A stretch of DNA of 61,859 nucleotides from NCBI GenBank assembly GCA_964360145.1, contig CAYHWW010000003.1, positions 1-61,859 of the forward strand, in the 5' to 3' direction. Below the pieces are notes generated by a model. That model was not told the DNA's origin and did no database searches. It worked only from the letters and a program-made list of their open reading frames with translations. Source of the stretch: CAYHWW01 sp964360145 (GTDB lineage: Bacteria > Bdellovibrionota > UBA1018 > CAYHWW01). A program made the position numbers and the translations under genes. The first letter of the stretch is position 1. Each line of letters starts with the position of its first letter. Positions 17,982 through 25,583 of this stretch are shown here, one piece after another.

Positions 17982-18809
17982 ATGGCATCAAAACACGGAT
18001 TACTGTTTGGAGCGCTGCTTTGCACGCTGCTCGCGAGCGGCTGCCCCACCGCCGAAACGCCCGCGGACTGGGTCTGTTACGACAGCAGCGGCAGCGTGGA
18101 CAGCGACGTGGGCGCATCAACCGCAGCACTGGTGTTCTACCGCAGGTTCCTCTGGCCTGAGGGGCGGCGCGCCATTTCTGTGTGCTGGGAGGATGAGACC
18201 TGGGAGGGGCGGGACTATGGGCGCTTCCGAGCGCTGGTCCGAGAAGCGGTCACGGAGCAGTGGGAGAAAACCCTCGCCACTCTCGAAGATGGCACAGCGG
18301 TGCCCGAGGACCTCCGCGTGCGCTTTGTGGGTTGGGTCAAATGCAGCGAAGGCTTCAGCGACGGCATCCGAATCCATGTCTCTGACGAGGTGCCCAGCAC
18401 TGTTTTGGGCTTTGTCGTGGCGGCCCAGCCCCAGGGTATGATCCTCAACTTCGAGTTTCGCCGGTGGGAGCCCACATGTCTCGGGCCATCGGGCTTGGCG
18501 GACCCCTTTTGCGTACGCTCCATTGCCGTGCACGAATTTGGTCATGCCCTTGGTTTTTCCCATGAGCAAGACCGCACCGATACGCCAGCGCACTGCGCGG
18601 ATGAAGCGCTTCGCCCTGGGGGCGATTTCTATGGCGGCAGCTGGGACCTCAATTCCGTCCTGAATTACTGCAGCCCCGCCTGGAACAACGACGGGCAGTT
18701 GAGCGCCCAAGACGCACGGTGGTCGCGGATCGCCTATTATCCCCGATACTATCCCGATTTAAAATGCCAACCCCTGGCCACTGGTGGCAGTGCAAGCTCC
18801 ACGCCCTAA
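17982..18809 (+). CDS. Metzincin-type zinc metalloprotease lipoprotein
   Basis: A 275-aa putative lipoprotein: a hydrophobic N-terminus ends in LLASGC with lipidation Cys21. The zinc site HEFGHALGFSHE at 184-195 fits HExxHxxGxxH, with ligands His184, His188, His194 and catalytic Glu185. Downstream, SVLNYC (225-230) sits where the metzincin Met-turn normally reads S-x-M-x-Y, so the Met is replaced by Leu. Several Cys could form disulphides. The start at 17982 follows the previous stop; an earlier GTG at 17955 would overlap it. A repeated structured element starts 12 nt downstream. Confidence 0.75.
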   Translation: MASKHGLLFGALLCTLLASGCPTAETPADWVCYDSSGSVDSDVGASTAALVFYRRFLWPEGRRAISVCWEDETWEGRDYGRFRALVREAVTEQWEKTLATLEDGTAVPEDLRVRFVGWVKCSEGFSDGIRIHVSDEVPSTVLGFVVAAQPQGMILNFEFRRWEPTCLGPSGLADPFCVRSIAVHEFGHALGFSHEQDRTDTPAHCADEALRPGGDFYGGSWDLNSVLNYCSPAWNNDGQLSAQDARWSRIAYYPRYYPDLKCQPLATGGSASSTP

Positions 18810-18821
18810 CAAATCTCAAGT

Positions 18822-18947
18822 GTCTGCGAGGGAATTTTGCCGGGGAGCGAGGCGGAGGAGGAAGTGGCCGACCAAAGCGCACTTCTGTGCGCTGCGTGGA
18901 GGCCACGACGACGACAACGAAGCTCCACGGCAAAATCCCCCGCAGAC
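18822..18947. repeat. Structured dispersed element, copy 1
   Basis: A 101-nt core at 18836-18936 matches a second copy at 51850-51950 (opposite orientation) at 97 of 101 positions. Pairings seen: basal GTCTGCG/CGCAGAC and GGGA/TCCC; TTTTGCCGGGGAGC with GCTCCACGGCAAAA (one mismatch); a symmetric 15-by-15 internal loop of G/A/C triplets; GTGGCC with GGCCAC; and GCGCAC-TTCT-GTGCGC at the tip. It fills the gap between two convergent genes. No T-tract follows, so it is not a simple terminator. It could be a noncoding RNA, a REP-like element or a cruciform-forming site. Confidence 0.85.
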
Positions 18948-20708
18948 CTAGATACTGAACTGAGCCATGGCGAAGGCTCGGTACAACCCAGGGTGGTCGT
19001 CGACGAAGGCATCCCCCGGCGAGAAGATGCCATAGCCCCATTGCAGCAGCACCGTGGGAATGGGTTCGAAGGAAAGCTGCACATCCACTTCGCGCCCGAG
19101 GTAGCGTTCCGCCCCTCGATCCACTACGGGATAGAGGCGATCATCCGTGTCCCAGCGGTGGAACCACAGCGCATCCACCTTGAGATTCACGGGCAACGTG
19201 CCCAGGTTGGTGCGGGCGGTGAGAGAGGCGCCCATTTTCTGGATGTTGCGAATTTGGGGGAATACCCCCACGAAGCCCAGGAATTGGCTGTTATTGTGGT
19301 AGTAGGGCACCACTCCGTTCCACTCCCGATCGCCGCCGTCGCGGTCACCGGAGGCGAGCAGGTAGACCCCCCGCAGGGTGCCCGCGACGCGGTGGCCCGC
19401 ACGCCAGAAAGCGCCCGCGTCGGCGGTGCCTAAAAAAGAGGAGAGGCGCTGCTGGTCGCTGCCCACGCCGATGGCGCCGGCCTGGTAAGCGAACTCTTCG
19501 CTGACGAAGCCAATGTCTTTGATGTTGAAGCCCAGGCGTTGGCCCAGGGTGACAGCGCTCACGTCTTGGTCGTTCTTCAGCGCCAGGCGCCCCTTGCCCT
19601 GGCGGCGTAAACCCAGGGCGTATATTTCGTAGGGTTTGCCCGGGAAGTCAGCAGAGGCGCCGTATATGAAATCCTTGAAGTCCGTGGAGTCCACGCGATC
19701 GCCGAGGCTTGCCCCCAGCACCCGCAGTCGCAACGGCATGGAGCGAACCGTGGCGAGCGCTCCATCAAAGAACCGGGGCGCCGTGGCCCAGGGGTCGCGG
19801 CCGATGAGCAGGGAATCCCCCAGGTCCCATTCCATGCGGCCCATGGCGAGCGAGTGGCCGCTCTTCAGCCGCGCCAGGGCGAACCCTTGCTGAAGCCGGG
19901 CCTCGCCCACGTCGGGGTTGTGGTTGCCGGATTTTGCGAGGAAAAGACCCTCGGCATAGAAGAGGAACCGCGACGAGGGGGTGATGCCGAGGTTGAGGTT
20001 GCCGCGATAGGACGCAAAGCGGTCATGGCTGTCCAGGCGGTCGTTGACTTGGGTGCCGCGGATGAAAAGAGAGGCGCCAGCGTGGATGCGCTGGAGGGAG
20101 GAGTACAGGGCCTCGGGGTCCGCCGCGTCCACGGTGGTGGGGCCGGTCCACCGCCAGTCGGACTCTTTATCGATGAAGCCCGGGAGCGAGAGATCGTCGG
20201 TGGAGGCGGAAGTGCGGGTCACCCACCAACCCATGAGGGTGGGGTCCATGGGAACAGGGGTGGCCACGGTGCCGTCCGCTTGGATGACCACGCCCTCGCC
20301 TGCCCTGAGCACTACGGAATGTTCCTCAGCGATCTTCCCTGACCAGGAACTGAGGGGCACGGCCACCACGACGCCTTTCAGCGTGCATACCGACGTTTTA
20401 TCAAAACCCGCATCCACGAAAAACTCCGTGCCCCGCACGCCCATGACCGCGTGGCGGGTTTTCACACTCACTTTGGCTGGGCGCCCCTCGGCGGCTCGGA
20501 CAAGGACTCGCATCTGTCCACTCATCAGCGTGAGCAAGCTGCCGTCTTTGGGGTGCTCTTCCACTTTGGCTTCAGCGCCGGGCCCCAGGATCACCGTGAC
20601 GCCGGGGGCGGGATGGAGCACCGCGGTTGCCATGGCGCTGAGCGGCATGAGGCAGAGCAGCACGGACAGTCCGCGTTTGACATCGAAGCGCAAGGGTTGG
20701 AGCATCAT
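18948..20708 (-). CDS. FecR-domain protein fused to an outer-membrane-barrel-like region
   Basis: About 586 aa with a signal peptide (MMLQPLRFDVKRGLSVLLCLMPLSAMA). Residues ~30-115 match a FecR-type domain (LTLMSGQMRVLV, then KVSVKTRHAVMGVRGTEFFV). From ~residue 195 onward, alternating strands rich in Gly, Tyr, Phe and Arg suggest a beta barrel akin to alginate-export porins; it ends in AMAQFSI, close to a barrel-type terminal aromatic signal. FecR domains usually sit in anti-sigma regulators, so fusion to a barrel is unusual. The start could be 20708 or 20705. Only 30 bp separate it from the divergent FAH gene. Confidence 0.68.
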   Translation of the reverse strand: MMLQPLRFDVKRGLSVLLCLMPLSAMATAVLHPAPGVTVILGPGAEAKVEEHPKDGSLLTLMSGQMRVLVRAAEGRPAKVSVKTRHAVMGVRGTEFFVDAGFDKTSVCTLKGVVVAVPLSSWSGKIAEEHSVVLRAGEGVVIQADGTVATPVPMDPTLMGWWVTRTSASTDDLSLPGFIDKESDWRWTGPTTVDAADPEALYSSLQRIHAGASLFIRGTQVNDRLDSHDRFASYRGNLNLGITPSSRFLFYAEGLFLAKSGNHNPDVGEARLQQGFALARLKSGHSLAMGRMEWDLGDSLLIGRDPWATAPRFFDGALATVRSMPLRLRVLGASLGDRVDSTDFKDFIYGASADFPGKPYEIYALGLRRQGKGRLALKNDQDVSAVTLGQRLGFNIKDIGFVSEEFAYQAGAIGVGSDQQRLSSFLGTADAGAFWRAGHRVAGTLRGVYLLASGDRDGGDREWNGVVPYYHNNSQFLGFVGVFPQIRNIQKMGASLTARTNLGTLPVNLKVDALWFHRWDTDDRLYPVVDRGAERYLGREVDVQLSFEPIPTVLLQWGYGIFSPGDAFVDDHPGLYRAFAMAQFSI

Positions 20709-20738
20709 GCCTCTCACAGTACAGAGGAGGGTGGTCCT

Positions 20739-21647
20739 ATGAAACTCGTTTCTTATTTAGACAATGATCGGGAGCACTGCGGCATTCTTGAAGGGGACAT
20801 CATTACGGAGTTAGACGCCCCTCATCTTCTCGATGCCATCATCAATCAAGATTTCACGCCGTCCGGGCCCAAGCATCCATTGAAAAATGTGAAGCTCCTC
20901 GCGCCCATCCCCGCGCCGCCCTCCATGAGGGATGGGTATGCTTTCCGTCAGCATGTGGAGAGCGCCCGCAAAGGCCGGGGTCTCCCCATGATTCCCGAGT
21001 TCGATCACTTTCCGGTGTTCTACTTCACCAATCACGCAGGGGTCACGGGCCCCGGCGACGTGTCCGTGCAGCCCAAGGCGCTGGAGCGCCTGGACTACGA
21101 GCTGGAAATCGCCATCGTCATCGGCCGCGGCGGGCGCAACATCCCGGCCAGCAAAGCCGATGAGCATATTTTTGGCTACACCATCATGAATGACTGGTCC
21201 GCTCGGGCCCTGCAGACTGAGGAGATGAAGCTCAACCTGGGCCCTGCCAAGGGCAAGGATTTCGCGACGAGCTTGGGGCCCTTTCTTGTGACCCGGGATG
21301 AACTGAAGCAGAGCGGGCACTTGAAACCCAGCCCCGCGGGTGAGTTGTTTCACGGCGTGATGACGGGCACGCTCAACGGCAAAGAATATTCGAGGGGCAA
21401 TGCCAACACCATGAACTGGACCTTCGCGCAAATCATCGAACGCGCCAGCTATGGCGTGGACTTGCGCGTGGGCGACGTCATTGGGTCGGGCACCGTGGGC
21501 ACGGGCTGCTTCATGGAGTTGAACGGCAGCAAGATCACCGACAATCTCTGGATCAAAGAAGGGGATACCGTCATCATGGAGGTTGAAGGTTTAGGCCGTC
21601 TTGAGAACCGCGTGGTGAAGGGCTCTGAAGAGTATGTCGCTTACTGA
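20739..21647 (+). CDS. Fumarylacetoacetate hydrolase family protein
   Basis: A 302-aa FAH-superfamily hydrolase, which cleaves a C-C bond in 3,5-diketo acids such as fumarylacetoacetate or fumarylpyruvate. Seen: the metal-binding E-x-E in YELEIAIVIGRGGRNI, followed by YTIMNDWSAR and the C-terminal GDVIGSGTVGTGCF and GDTVIMEVEGLGRLENRVV blocks. The start at 20739 has GAGGAGG 8 nt upstream. It overlaps the maleylacetoacetate isomerase gene by 14 nt, which supports the last two steps of tyrosine (or gentisate) degradation. The shorter length is that of the FAHD1-like branch. Confidence 0.85.
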   Translation: MKLVSYLDNDREHCGILEGDIITELDAPHLLDAIINQDFTPSGPKHPLKNVKLLAPIPAPPSMRDGYAFRQHVESARKGRGLPMIPEFDHFPVFYFTNHAGVTGPGDVSVQPKALERLDYELEIAIVIGRGGRNIPASKADEHIFGYTIMNDWSARALQTEEMKLNLGPAKGKDFATSLGPFLVTRDELKQSGHLKPSPAGELFHGVMTGTLNGKEYSRGNANTMNWTFAQIIERASYGVDLRVGDVIGSGTVGTGCFMELNGSKITDNLWIKEGDTVIMEVEGLGRLENRVVKGSEEYVAY

Positions 21648-22275
21648 CGATCTCACGCTCTATCACTACTGGCGTTCCAGCTCTTCCTGGCGGGTGCGCC
21701 TCGCCCTGGCACTGAAGGGCCTCACGCCCCAGTTCGTTGCCGTGAATTTGCTTGATGAGGAGACAGATCAACCTGCCCACCGGGCGCGGCACCCCTTCGG
21801 CTACGTGCCCGTGCTGGAAGTGGGCGGCGGCCCCCGATATTTAGTTGAGTCCATGGCCATCCTGGAATGGCTTGATGAGGTGAAGCCCGAGCCCCACCGC
21901 CTTTTTCCCGGTGATGCGTGGGATCGGGCCCATGTGCGTGCGTTGTGCGAGACGGTGAACGCCGGTATTCAGCCCCTTTCCAACCCCCCGGTGGTGGAGC
22001 GCCATACCGCGGATCCTGTTGAGGCCCAGCGTTGGCACCAGTGGGTCATCCACCGGGGCCTTGCAGCCTATGAGGGGTTGTCGGCGCCGCGGGCGGGGTG
22101 TTTCTCGCTTGGCGACGGGGTCACCGCGGCGGACTGCCTGCTCATCCCCCAGGTTTACAATGCGCTGCGATTCAATGTGGATCTCAGCCCCTATCCCACG
22201 GTGGCTCGCATTTGGGCCCACAGCCAGGGGCTGCCTCAGTTCAAGGTCAGCCATCCCGATCGCTTCAAACCCTGA
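21634..22275 (+). CDS. maiA: Maleylacetoacetate isomerase (zeta-class glutathione transferase)
   Basis: Glutathione-dependent cis-trans isomerase converting maleylacetoacetate to fumarylacetoacetate. Seen: the N-terminal thioredoxin-fold motif LYHYWRSSSSWRVRLALALKGL with the Ser-rich catalytic stretch of zeta GSTs, the glutathione-binding GYVPVLEV and VESMAILEWLDE, and a helical C-terminal domain with HPDRFKP at the end. The 213-aa length is typical. It overlaps the upstream FAH gene, so the two are probably translated together. Confidence 0.87.
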   Translation: MSLTDDLTLYHYWRSSSSWRVRLALALKGLTPQFVAVNLLDEETDQPAHRARHPFGYVPVLEVGGGPRYLVESMAILEWLDEVKPEPHRLFPGDAWDRAHVRALCETVNAGIQPLSNPPVVERHTADPVEAQRWHQWVIHRGLAAYEGLSAPRAGCFSLGDGVTAADCLLIPQVYNALRFNVDLSPYPTVARIWAHSQGLPQFKVSHPDRFKP

Positions 22276-22279
22276 TCAC

Positions 22280-22300
22280 TGCTCCAAAACATTTGGAGCA
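22280..22300. promoter_or_regulatory. Inverted repeat TGCTCCAAA-aca-TTTGGAGCA with a third half-site
   Basis: Perfect 9-bp arms flank a 3-nt spacer just after the maiA stop and ~70 bp before the TIGR02147 start. A further TCCAAAG half-site follows at about 22307. It could end the maiA transcript (only a weak T-rich run, CTTTGTT, follows) or serve as an operator for the TIGR02147-type regulator next door. Confidence 0.5.
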
Positions 22301-22370
22301 CTTTGTTCCAAAGTTCTTTGCGCCTGACCGCATCGCCTGATAGACGCTCCTTGTCTTGACGAGGAGCACC

Positions 22371-23147
22371 GTGGACGCGCAATTCGCAATCCAAAAAATA
22401 CTCAACGAGCAGTTCGTGGAAGCGCGCTTGCGCAACCCCTCCTATTCGGTGAGGGCCTTCGCACGAAAGCTCGGCATGAGTTCCGCCGCGGTCTCCGAGA
22501 TCCTCAACGGAAAGCGTCGTATATCGCGGAAGCTCGCCCTCAGGATCGCGGATCGCCTGGCCCTCGATCCCGAGCAAACCAGGGCTCTTGTCGCTTCTTT
22601 CGAAGGTGCGCGGACGGAGATCAACACTCGTCCTCTCCAAAACTTGGACATGGAACACTTCCGTGTCGTCGCCGACTGGTATCACTTCGCAATCCTCTCT
22701 TTGGCTGAGACTGAGGGCTTCCGAGGCGAGGCGAAGTGGATCGCCCAGAGATTGGACCTCCCCGTTCGCGAGGTCGAGGCGGCGATCAAGCGACTTGAAA
22801 AACTTGAGATGCTCCTTCGCGATGGGCGAGGGAGACTTCGTGCTACCGGTGTGCAGTACGCCACGCCAGATGAGATCGCCAATGTCGCCCTGAGGCGCCT
22901 CCATGCTCAAAACCTAGAGCTGGCGCGGGTCTCGCTGGAGAGGGATCCCATCGACCAGCGCGACTTCTCGGCGGTGACCATGGCCATCGACCCCGCCAAG
23001 CTGCCGGAGGCGAAGAAACTCATCCGCAAGTTCCACAAACAGCTCAACCTCTTGCTGGGCAGCGGCCGCAAGAAGGACGTCTACAAAATGTGCCTCCAAC
23101 TGATTCCGCTCACACATACCGTAATCGAAAAAGGAGATAAGAAATGA
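22371..23147 (+). CDS. TIGR02147/DUF4423 family putative transcription regulator
   Basis: A 258-aa protein of the family first noted as a paralogous set in Fibrobacter and common in Bdellovibrio. Seen: an N-terminal helix-turn-helix region (YSVRAFARKLGMSSAAVSEILNGKRRIS), then the characteristic VADWYHFAILSLAET segment and a second winged-helix-like block (KWIAQRLDLPVREVEAAIKRLEKLEML). The C-terminus has DFSAVTMAIDPAKLPEAKKLIRKFHKQL, also family-typical. I chose the GTG at 22371 because GAGGAG sits 4 nt upstream. It overlaps the next gene by an ATGA, so regulator and exported protein are coupled. Target genes are unknown. Confidence 0.82.
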   Translation: MDAQFAIQKILNEQFVEARLRNPSYSVRAFARKLGMSSAAVSEILNGKRRISRKLALRIADRLALDPEQTRALVASFEGARTEINTRPLQNLDMEHFRVVADWYHFAILSLAETEGFRGEAKWIAQRLDLPVREVEAAIKRLEKLEMLLRDGRGRLRATGVQYATPDEIANVALRRLHAQNLELARVSLERDPIDQRDFSAVTMAIDPAKLPEAKKLIRKFHKQLNLLLGSGRKKDVYKMCLQLIPLTHTVIEKGDKK

Positions 23148-24004
23148 ACCCCCTGAAATCAATCTTAGCGCTAACGGCTCTTTTCGCCATTTACGCCCCA
23201 GCAGCCACGGCCCAGCATACCGATGGCAACGGCGGAACAGAGCGCGACATGCGCATCTGCACCACCATCGCCCGGTTGAAGACCTTGCTTCAGCCAGAGG
23301 GTGTGGGGCTCTGTCGCCAACTGCGTGGTCTCTACACAGAGCCCCAAGCTCTGGGATCGGTTGGCATCGGTGGGCCGCGAACCTGCGACACTCCGGATTA
23401 CACGCGGCTCATCGCTGCGCTGGAATGCCAAAGCGATACGCGCCCTGCAACTGTGCGCATCGCATTCACGGACCGCAGGCTTGAGGTCGACGGCGAGGTG
23501 AAAACCGCCCTCAACAGCCCTGGTCTCATCACGATCAACCAACCCCGCTGGGAAAACATCAGCGACGAGCTTGAGAAACTGGGCCTGATGACCCATGAAT
23601 TCCTGGGCGCTACCGGTAGCACCCTGGATTTGGACTACAGCCTGTCTTCTGAATTTGTGCGGCTCATGCAGAGTAGGAAATGGATGTGTTCCGCGGTTTG
23701 CGTCACCCGCGACTACTCACAGCAGCGGATCACGAAGTATGGCGCCCTTGTGGGGGAAGCCTGGGAGGCCATGCTTTCAGAATGTCGCCAGGGCCAAAAT
23801 CGCATGTTGGATCTCTTCCGTACCTTCCGCAGCTGGAGGGAAAGTCGCGAAATCACCACAGCCACCAGCAACGGCCTCTGCAGTGCTGGGGAGATTCCCG
23901 TCGCTGGGCGCAATGGATACCCCGCCGCCTGCCGCCTGAGCATCAATGAAATCCGCTATGATGGTCAAAATGCCGACCCGTCTGTGTGCATCCAGCAGTA
24001 CTGA
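23144..24004 (+). CDS. Exported GNGG-type protein coupled to the TIGR02147 regulator
   Basis: A 286-aa protein with signal peptide MNPLKSILALTALFAIYAPAATA, followed by HTDGNGGTE. A GNGG motif right after the signal peptide and a central HEFLGATGS with following DLDYSLSSEF recall a family of exported proteins I know from Bdellovibrio genomes; the role is unknown. Ten or more Cys suggest disulphides. The start overlaps the regulator stop (ATGA) and has AAGGAG upstream. A second regulator/GNGG pair lies at 52418-54419. Confidence 0.72.
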   Translation: MNPLKSILALTALFAIYAPAATAQHTDGNGGTERDMRICTTIARLKTLLQPEGVGLCRQLRGLYTEPQALGSVGIGGPRTCDTPDYTRLIAALECQSDTRPATVRIAFTDRRLEVDGEVKTALNSPGLITINQPRWENISDELEKLGLMTHEFLGATGSTLDLDYSLSSEFVRLMQSRKWMCSAVCVTRDYSQQRITKYGALVGEAWEAMLSECRQGQNRMLDLFRTFRSWRESREITTATSNGLCSAGEIPVAGRNGYPAACRLSINEIRYDGQNADPSVCIQQY

Positions 24005-24115
24005 ATCGCTCAGTGGCGCGTTTAAAAATCCAAAGGACGAGACGTGAGGCATCTTGTTGCCTGATTGAAAGAGCCATGCCATGCTCAATCTACTTTTCGC
24101 ACAAAGGAGATTTTC

Positions 24116-24316
24116 ATGAGTGAAGAAACCGAATCCAAAGAGGTCCTTGTAGTTGCATCCAAAGTGAAGAACTACATCCGTGCCAAGTCCGAGATGAATA
24201 CATCGGGCAAGGTCATGGAGGCTCTCACCGAGAAATTGCGTGGTCTCTGCGACCAGGCCATCGAAAATGCCCGCCGTGAGGGTCGTAAGACCGTCATGGA
24301 TAGGGATTTTCTGTAA
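24116..24316 (+). CDS. Bacterial histone (Bdellovibrio HBb/Bd0055 type)
   Basis: A 66-aa histone-fold protein expected to bind and coat DNA in the nucleoid. Seen: a short charged N-terminus, helix 1 (VLVVASKVKNYIRAK), the loop EMNTSG, the long helix 2 (KVMEALTEKLRGLCDQAIENARREG), and the RKTVMDRDF stretch corresponding to histone loop 2 plus helix 3. The RKTV and NTSG loops match the known Bdellovibrio histone as I recall it. I start at 24116 because AAAGGAG lies ~6 nt upstream. A strong terminator follows, so it is a single-gene unit. Confidence 0.88.
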   Translation: MSEETESKEVLVVASKVKNYIRAKSEMNTSGKVMEALTEKLRGLCDQAIENARREGRKTVMDRDFL

Positions 24317-24348
24317 GGCCCTAAGACTCGTTCTCATCTTTAAAAATA

Positions 24349-24384
24349 AGAAAGCCCGCCGGAGGAAACCCCGGCGGGCTTTCT
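24349..24384. terminator. Bidirectional rho-independent terminator
   Basis: AGAAAGCCCGCCGG (24349-24362) is perfectly complementary to CCGGCGGGCTTTCT (24371-24384) around an 8-nt loop. The A-rich left flank and T-rich right end give it terminator character in both directions. It separates the histone gene from the convergent ferritin-like gene. Confidence 0.88.
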
Positions 24385-24409
24385 AGTTCCATGCTCTCGA
24401 TCGCCGCGC

Positions 24410-24862
24410 TCAGTCCGTGCGAGAGTGAAGCATTTTCTCTATTTCGTAGATGTGATCCTGTTCTTGGCAGATCAGGTCGCGGGTCCATTCTTCAAGGGCC
24501 ACATGGCGATCCCGTACCTGATCCAAGAGCTCGTGGTAGCGCTTCAGCCCCGTGAGCTCAAACTCCAGCGCTTCATCGAGGATGGTCTTGATGTCGTGGC
24601 GATTGCCCTCGGGGGTCGCGCCTACTTTTACGGTGGGGTGACCAGAGAGGGCAGTGATCCACTCGCCCACCTGGGCGGCATGATCAAGGCCATCGGTGGC
24701 TTGGTCCCGCATCCACTTCGTAATGGGGATGCGGTTGGGGCCGAACACCATGAAGGAGTAGTGCAGGTAGCGGGTAATGCCACTGAGCTCGAACTCTAAA
24801 ATTTCATCAAGCTTGTGTAGGACTTGATCTTTGTTTTCCATGGCGGAAGATGATTTGGCCAT
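24410..24862 (-). CDS. Ferritin-like/bacterioferritin-type diiron protein
   Basis: A 150-aa four-helix-bundle protein that likely stores or oxidises iron. Seen: helix 1 with EFELSGITRYLHYSFMVFG, helix 2 ending WMRDQATDGLDHAAQVGEW (the E-x-x-H-like pair reads D-H here), helix 3 with ALEFELTGLKRYHELLD, and helix 4 with DLICQEQDHIYEIEKML, giving the paired E/H ligands of a ferroxidase centre. The start at 24862 has AAGGAG upstream. Its placement opposite the histone gene is not obviously functional. Confidence 0.8.
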   Translation of the reverse strand: MAKSSSAMENKDQVLHKLDEILEFELSGITRYLHYSFMVFGPNRIPITKWMRDQATDGLDHAAQVGEWITALSGHPTVKVGATPEGNRHDIKTILDEALEFELTGLKRYHELLDQVRDRHVALEEWTRDLICQEQDHIYEIEKMLHSRTD

Positions 24863-24924
24863 AAATTCTCCTTATTGATCCGGCACTCTGTCAGGAAAGC
24901 GCCACTTCGGCAAGATACACCGGG

Positions 24925-25320
24925 TCAGAGCACAGGGTCGATAACGAGGCTTTGCCCCGAGATGATAGTGAAACGCTGACTGAACATGCAGGGTGCGGCC
25001 TGGCAGATCAGCGTGTGTTCCCCGGGGGGGAGTTGGGCCTCGAAGGTCGTGCCCGGTGGCGTCACGAAGCGGTAGAGGGAGTTACCGGTTTGGGACTGCA
25101 CTTCAATGAGCACACCGGAACTCGTATTACAGCCGCCGGAGGCGACACTGATGACGCCCGTCAGCACGCCTCGGCCCGAAGAGGCCACCGGTGCTGGGGC
25201 GGGGGTTGGCGTCGGCTCATCATCTTTTCCACAGCCGGAAATAAAAAAGAGGCCCATCGTGAAAACGAGGGCCACTTTTTGGAACACAGATGCCAGAGAA
25301 GAGCGCATGCGGCAGTGCAT
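24925..25320 (-). CDS. Small lipoprotein, unknown function
   Basis: A 131-aa predicted lipoprotein: the hydrophobic N-terminus ends in LFFISGC, followed by a Pro/Thr/Ala-rich linker (DDEPTPTPAPAPVAS) and a ~85-residue beta-rich domain with three Cys (GGCNTSSG, LICQAAPC) that reads like a small carboxypeptidase-regulatory or Ig-like fold (VLTGVISV, PPGEHTLIC). I chose the ATG at 25320 because GGAGAGA lies upstream. Confidence 0.62.
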   Translation of the reverse strand: MHCRMRSSLASVFQKVALVFTMGLFFISGCGKDDEPTPTPAPAPVASSGRGVLTGVISVASGGCNTSSGVLIEVQSQTGNSLYRFVTPPGTTFEAQLPPGEHTLICQAAPCMFSQRFTIISGQSLVIDPVL

Positions 25321-25349
25321 TGTCACTCTCTCCGCGCCTCTAAGAATAC

Positions 25350-25583
25350 TTATTTCTTACCGCTCTTGGCTTTGCGGAAGGCGGCAGTGCGGTCACCGGA
25401 GCGCTTTTTCTTCGCTGCGAAATACGCAGTGGCGAATTCAGGCTCCTTATTGATGCGCTCTCTGCGGGCCTTGCGGGCAACCGTGCGCAACTCTTTGCGC
25501 TTCTTGCGGCTTTCAACGGTGGGGAGTTTCACTTTGGCTTTTTTAGCAGCCTTGGGGGCGGCTTCGGGTTGCGTTTCGCTCAT
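25350..25583 (-). CDS. Small, highly basic protein
   Basis: A 77-aa protein that is Lys/Arg-rich throughout, with repeated KK and RK clusters (AKKAKVKLP, RKKRKELRTVARKARRER, AAKKKRSGD, KAKSGKK). No fold is recognised; the composition suggests nucleic-acid binding. It overlaps the GbsR/MarR-like gene by ATGA and is last in that operon. Confidence 0.6.
   Translation of the reverse strand: MSETQPEAAPKAAKKAKVKLPTVESRKKRKELRTVARKARRERINKEPEFATAYFAAKKKRSGDRTAAFRKAKSGKK

Noticed and set aside
18719..18958. ORF through structured element copy 1, with a similar peptide in copy 2
   Set aside because: The shared peptide is explained by the DNA repeat. The pairing pattern, the lack of start signals and the position between convergent genes favour a noncoding element.
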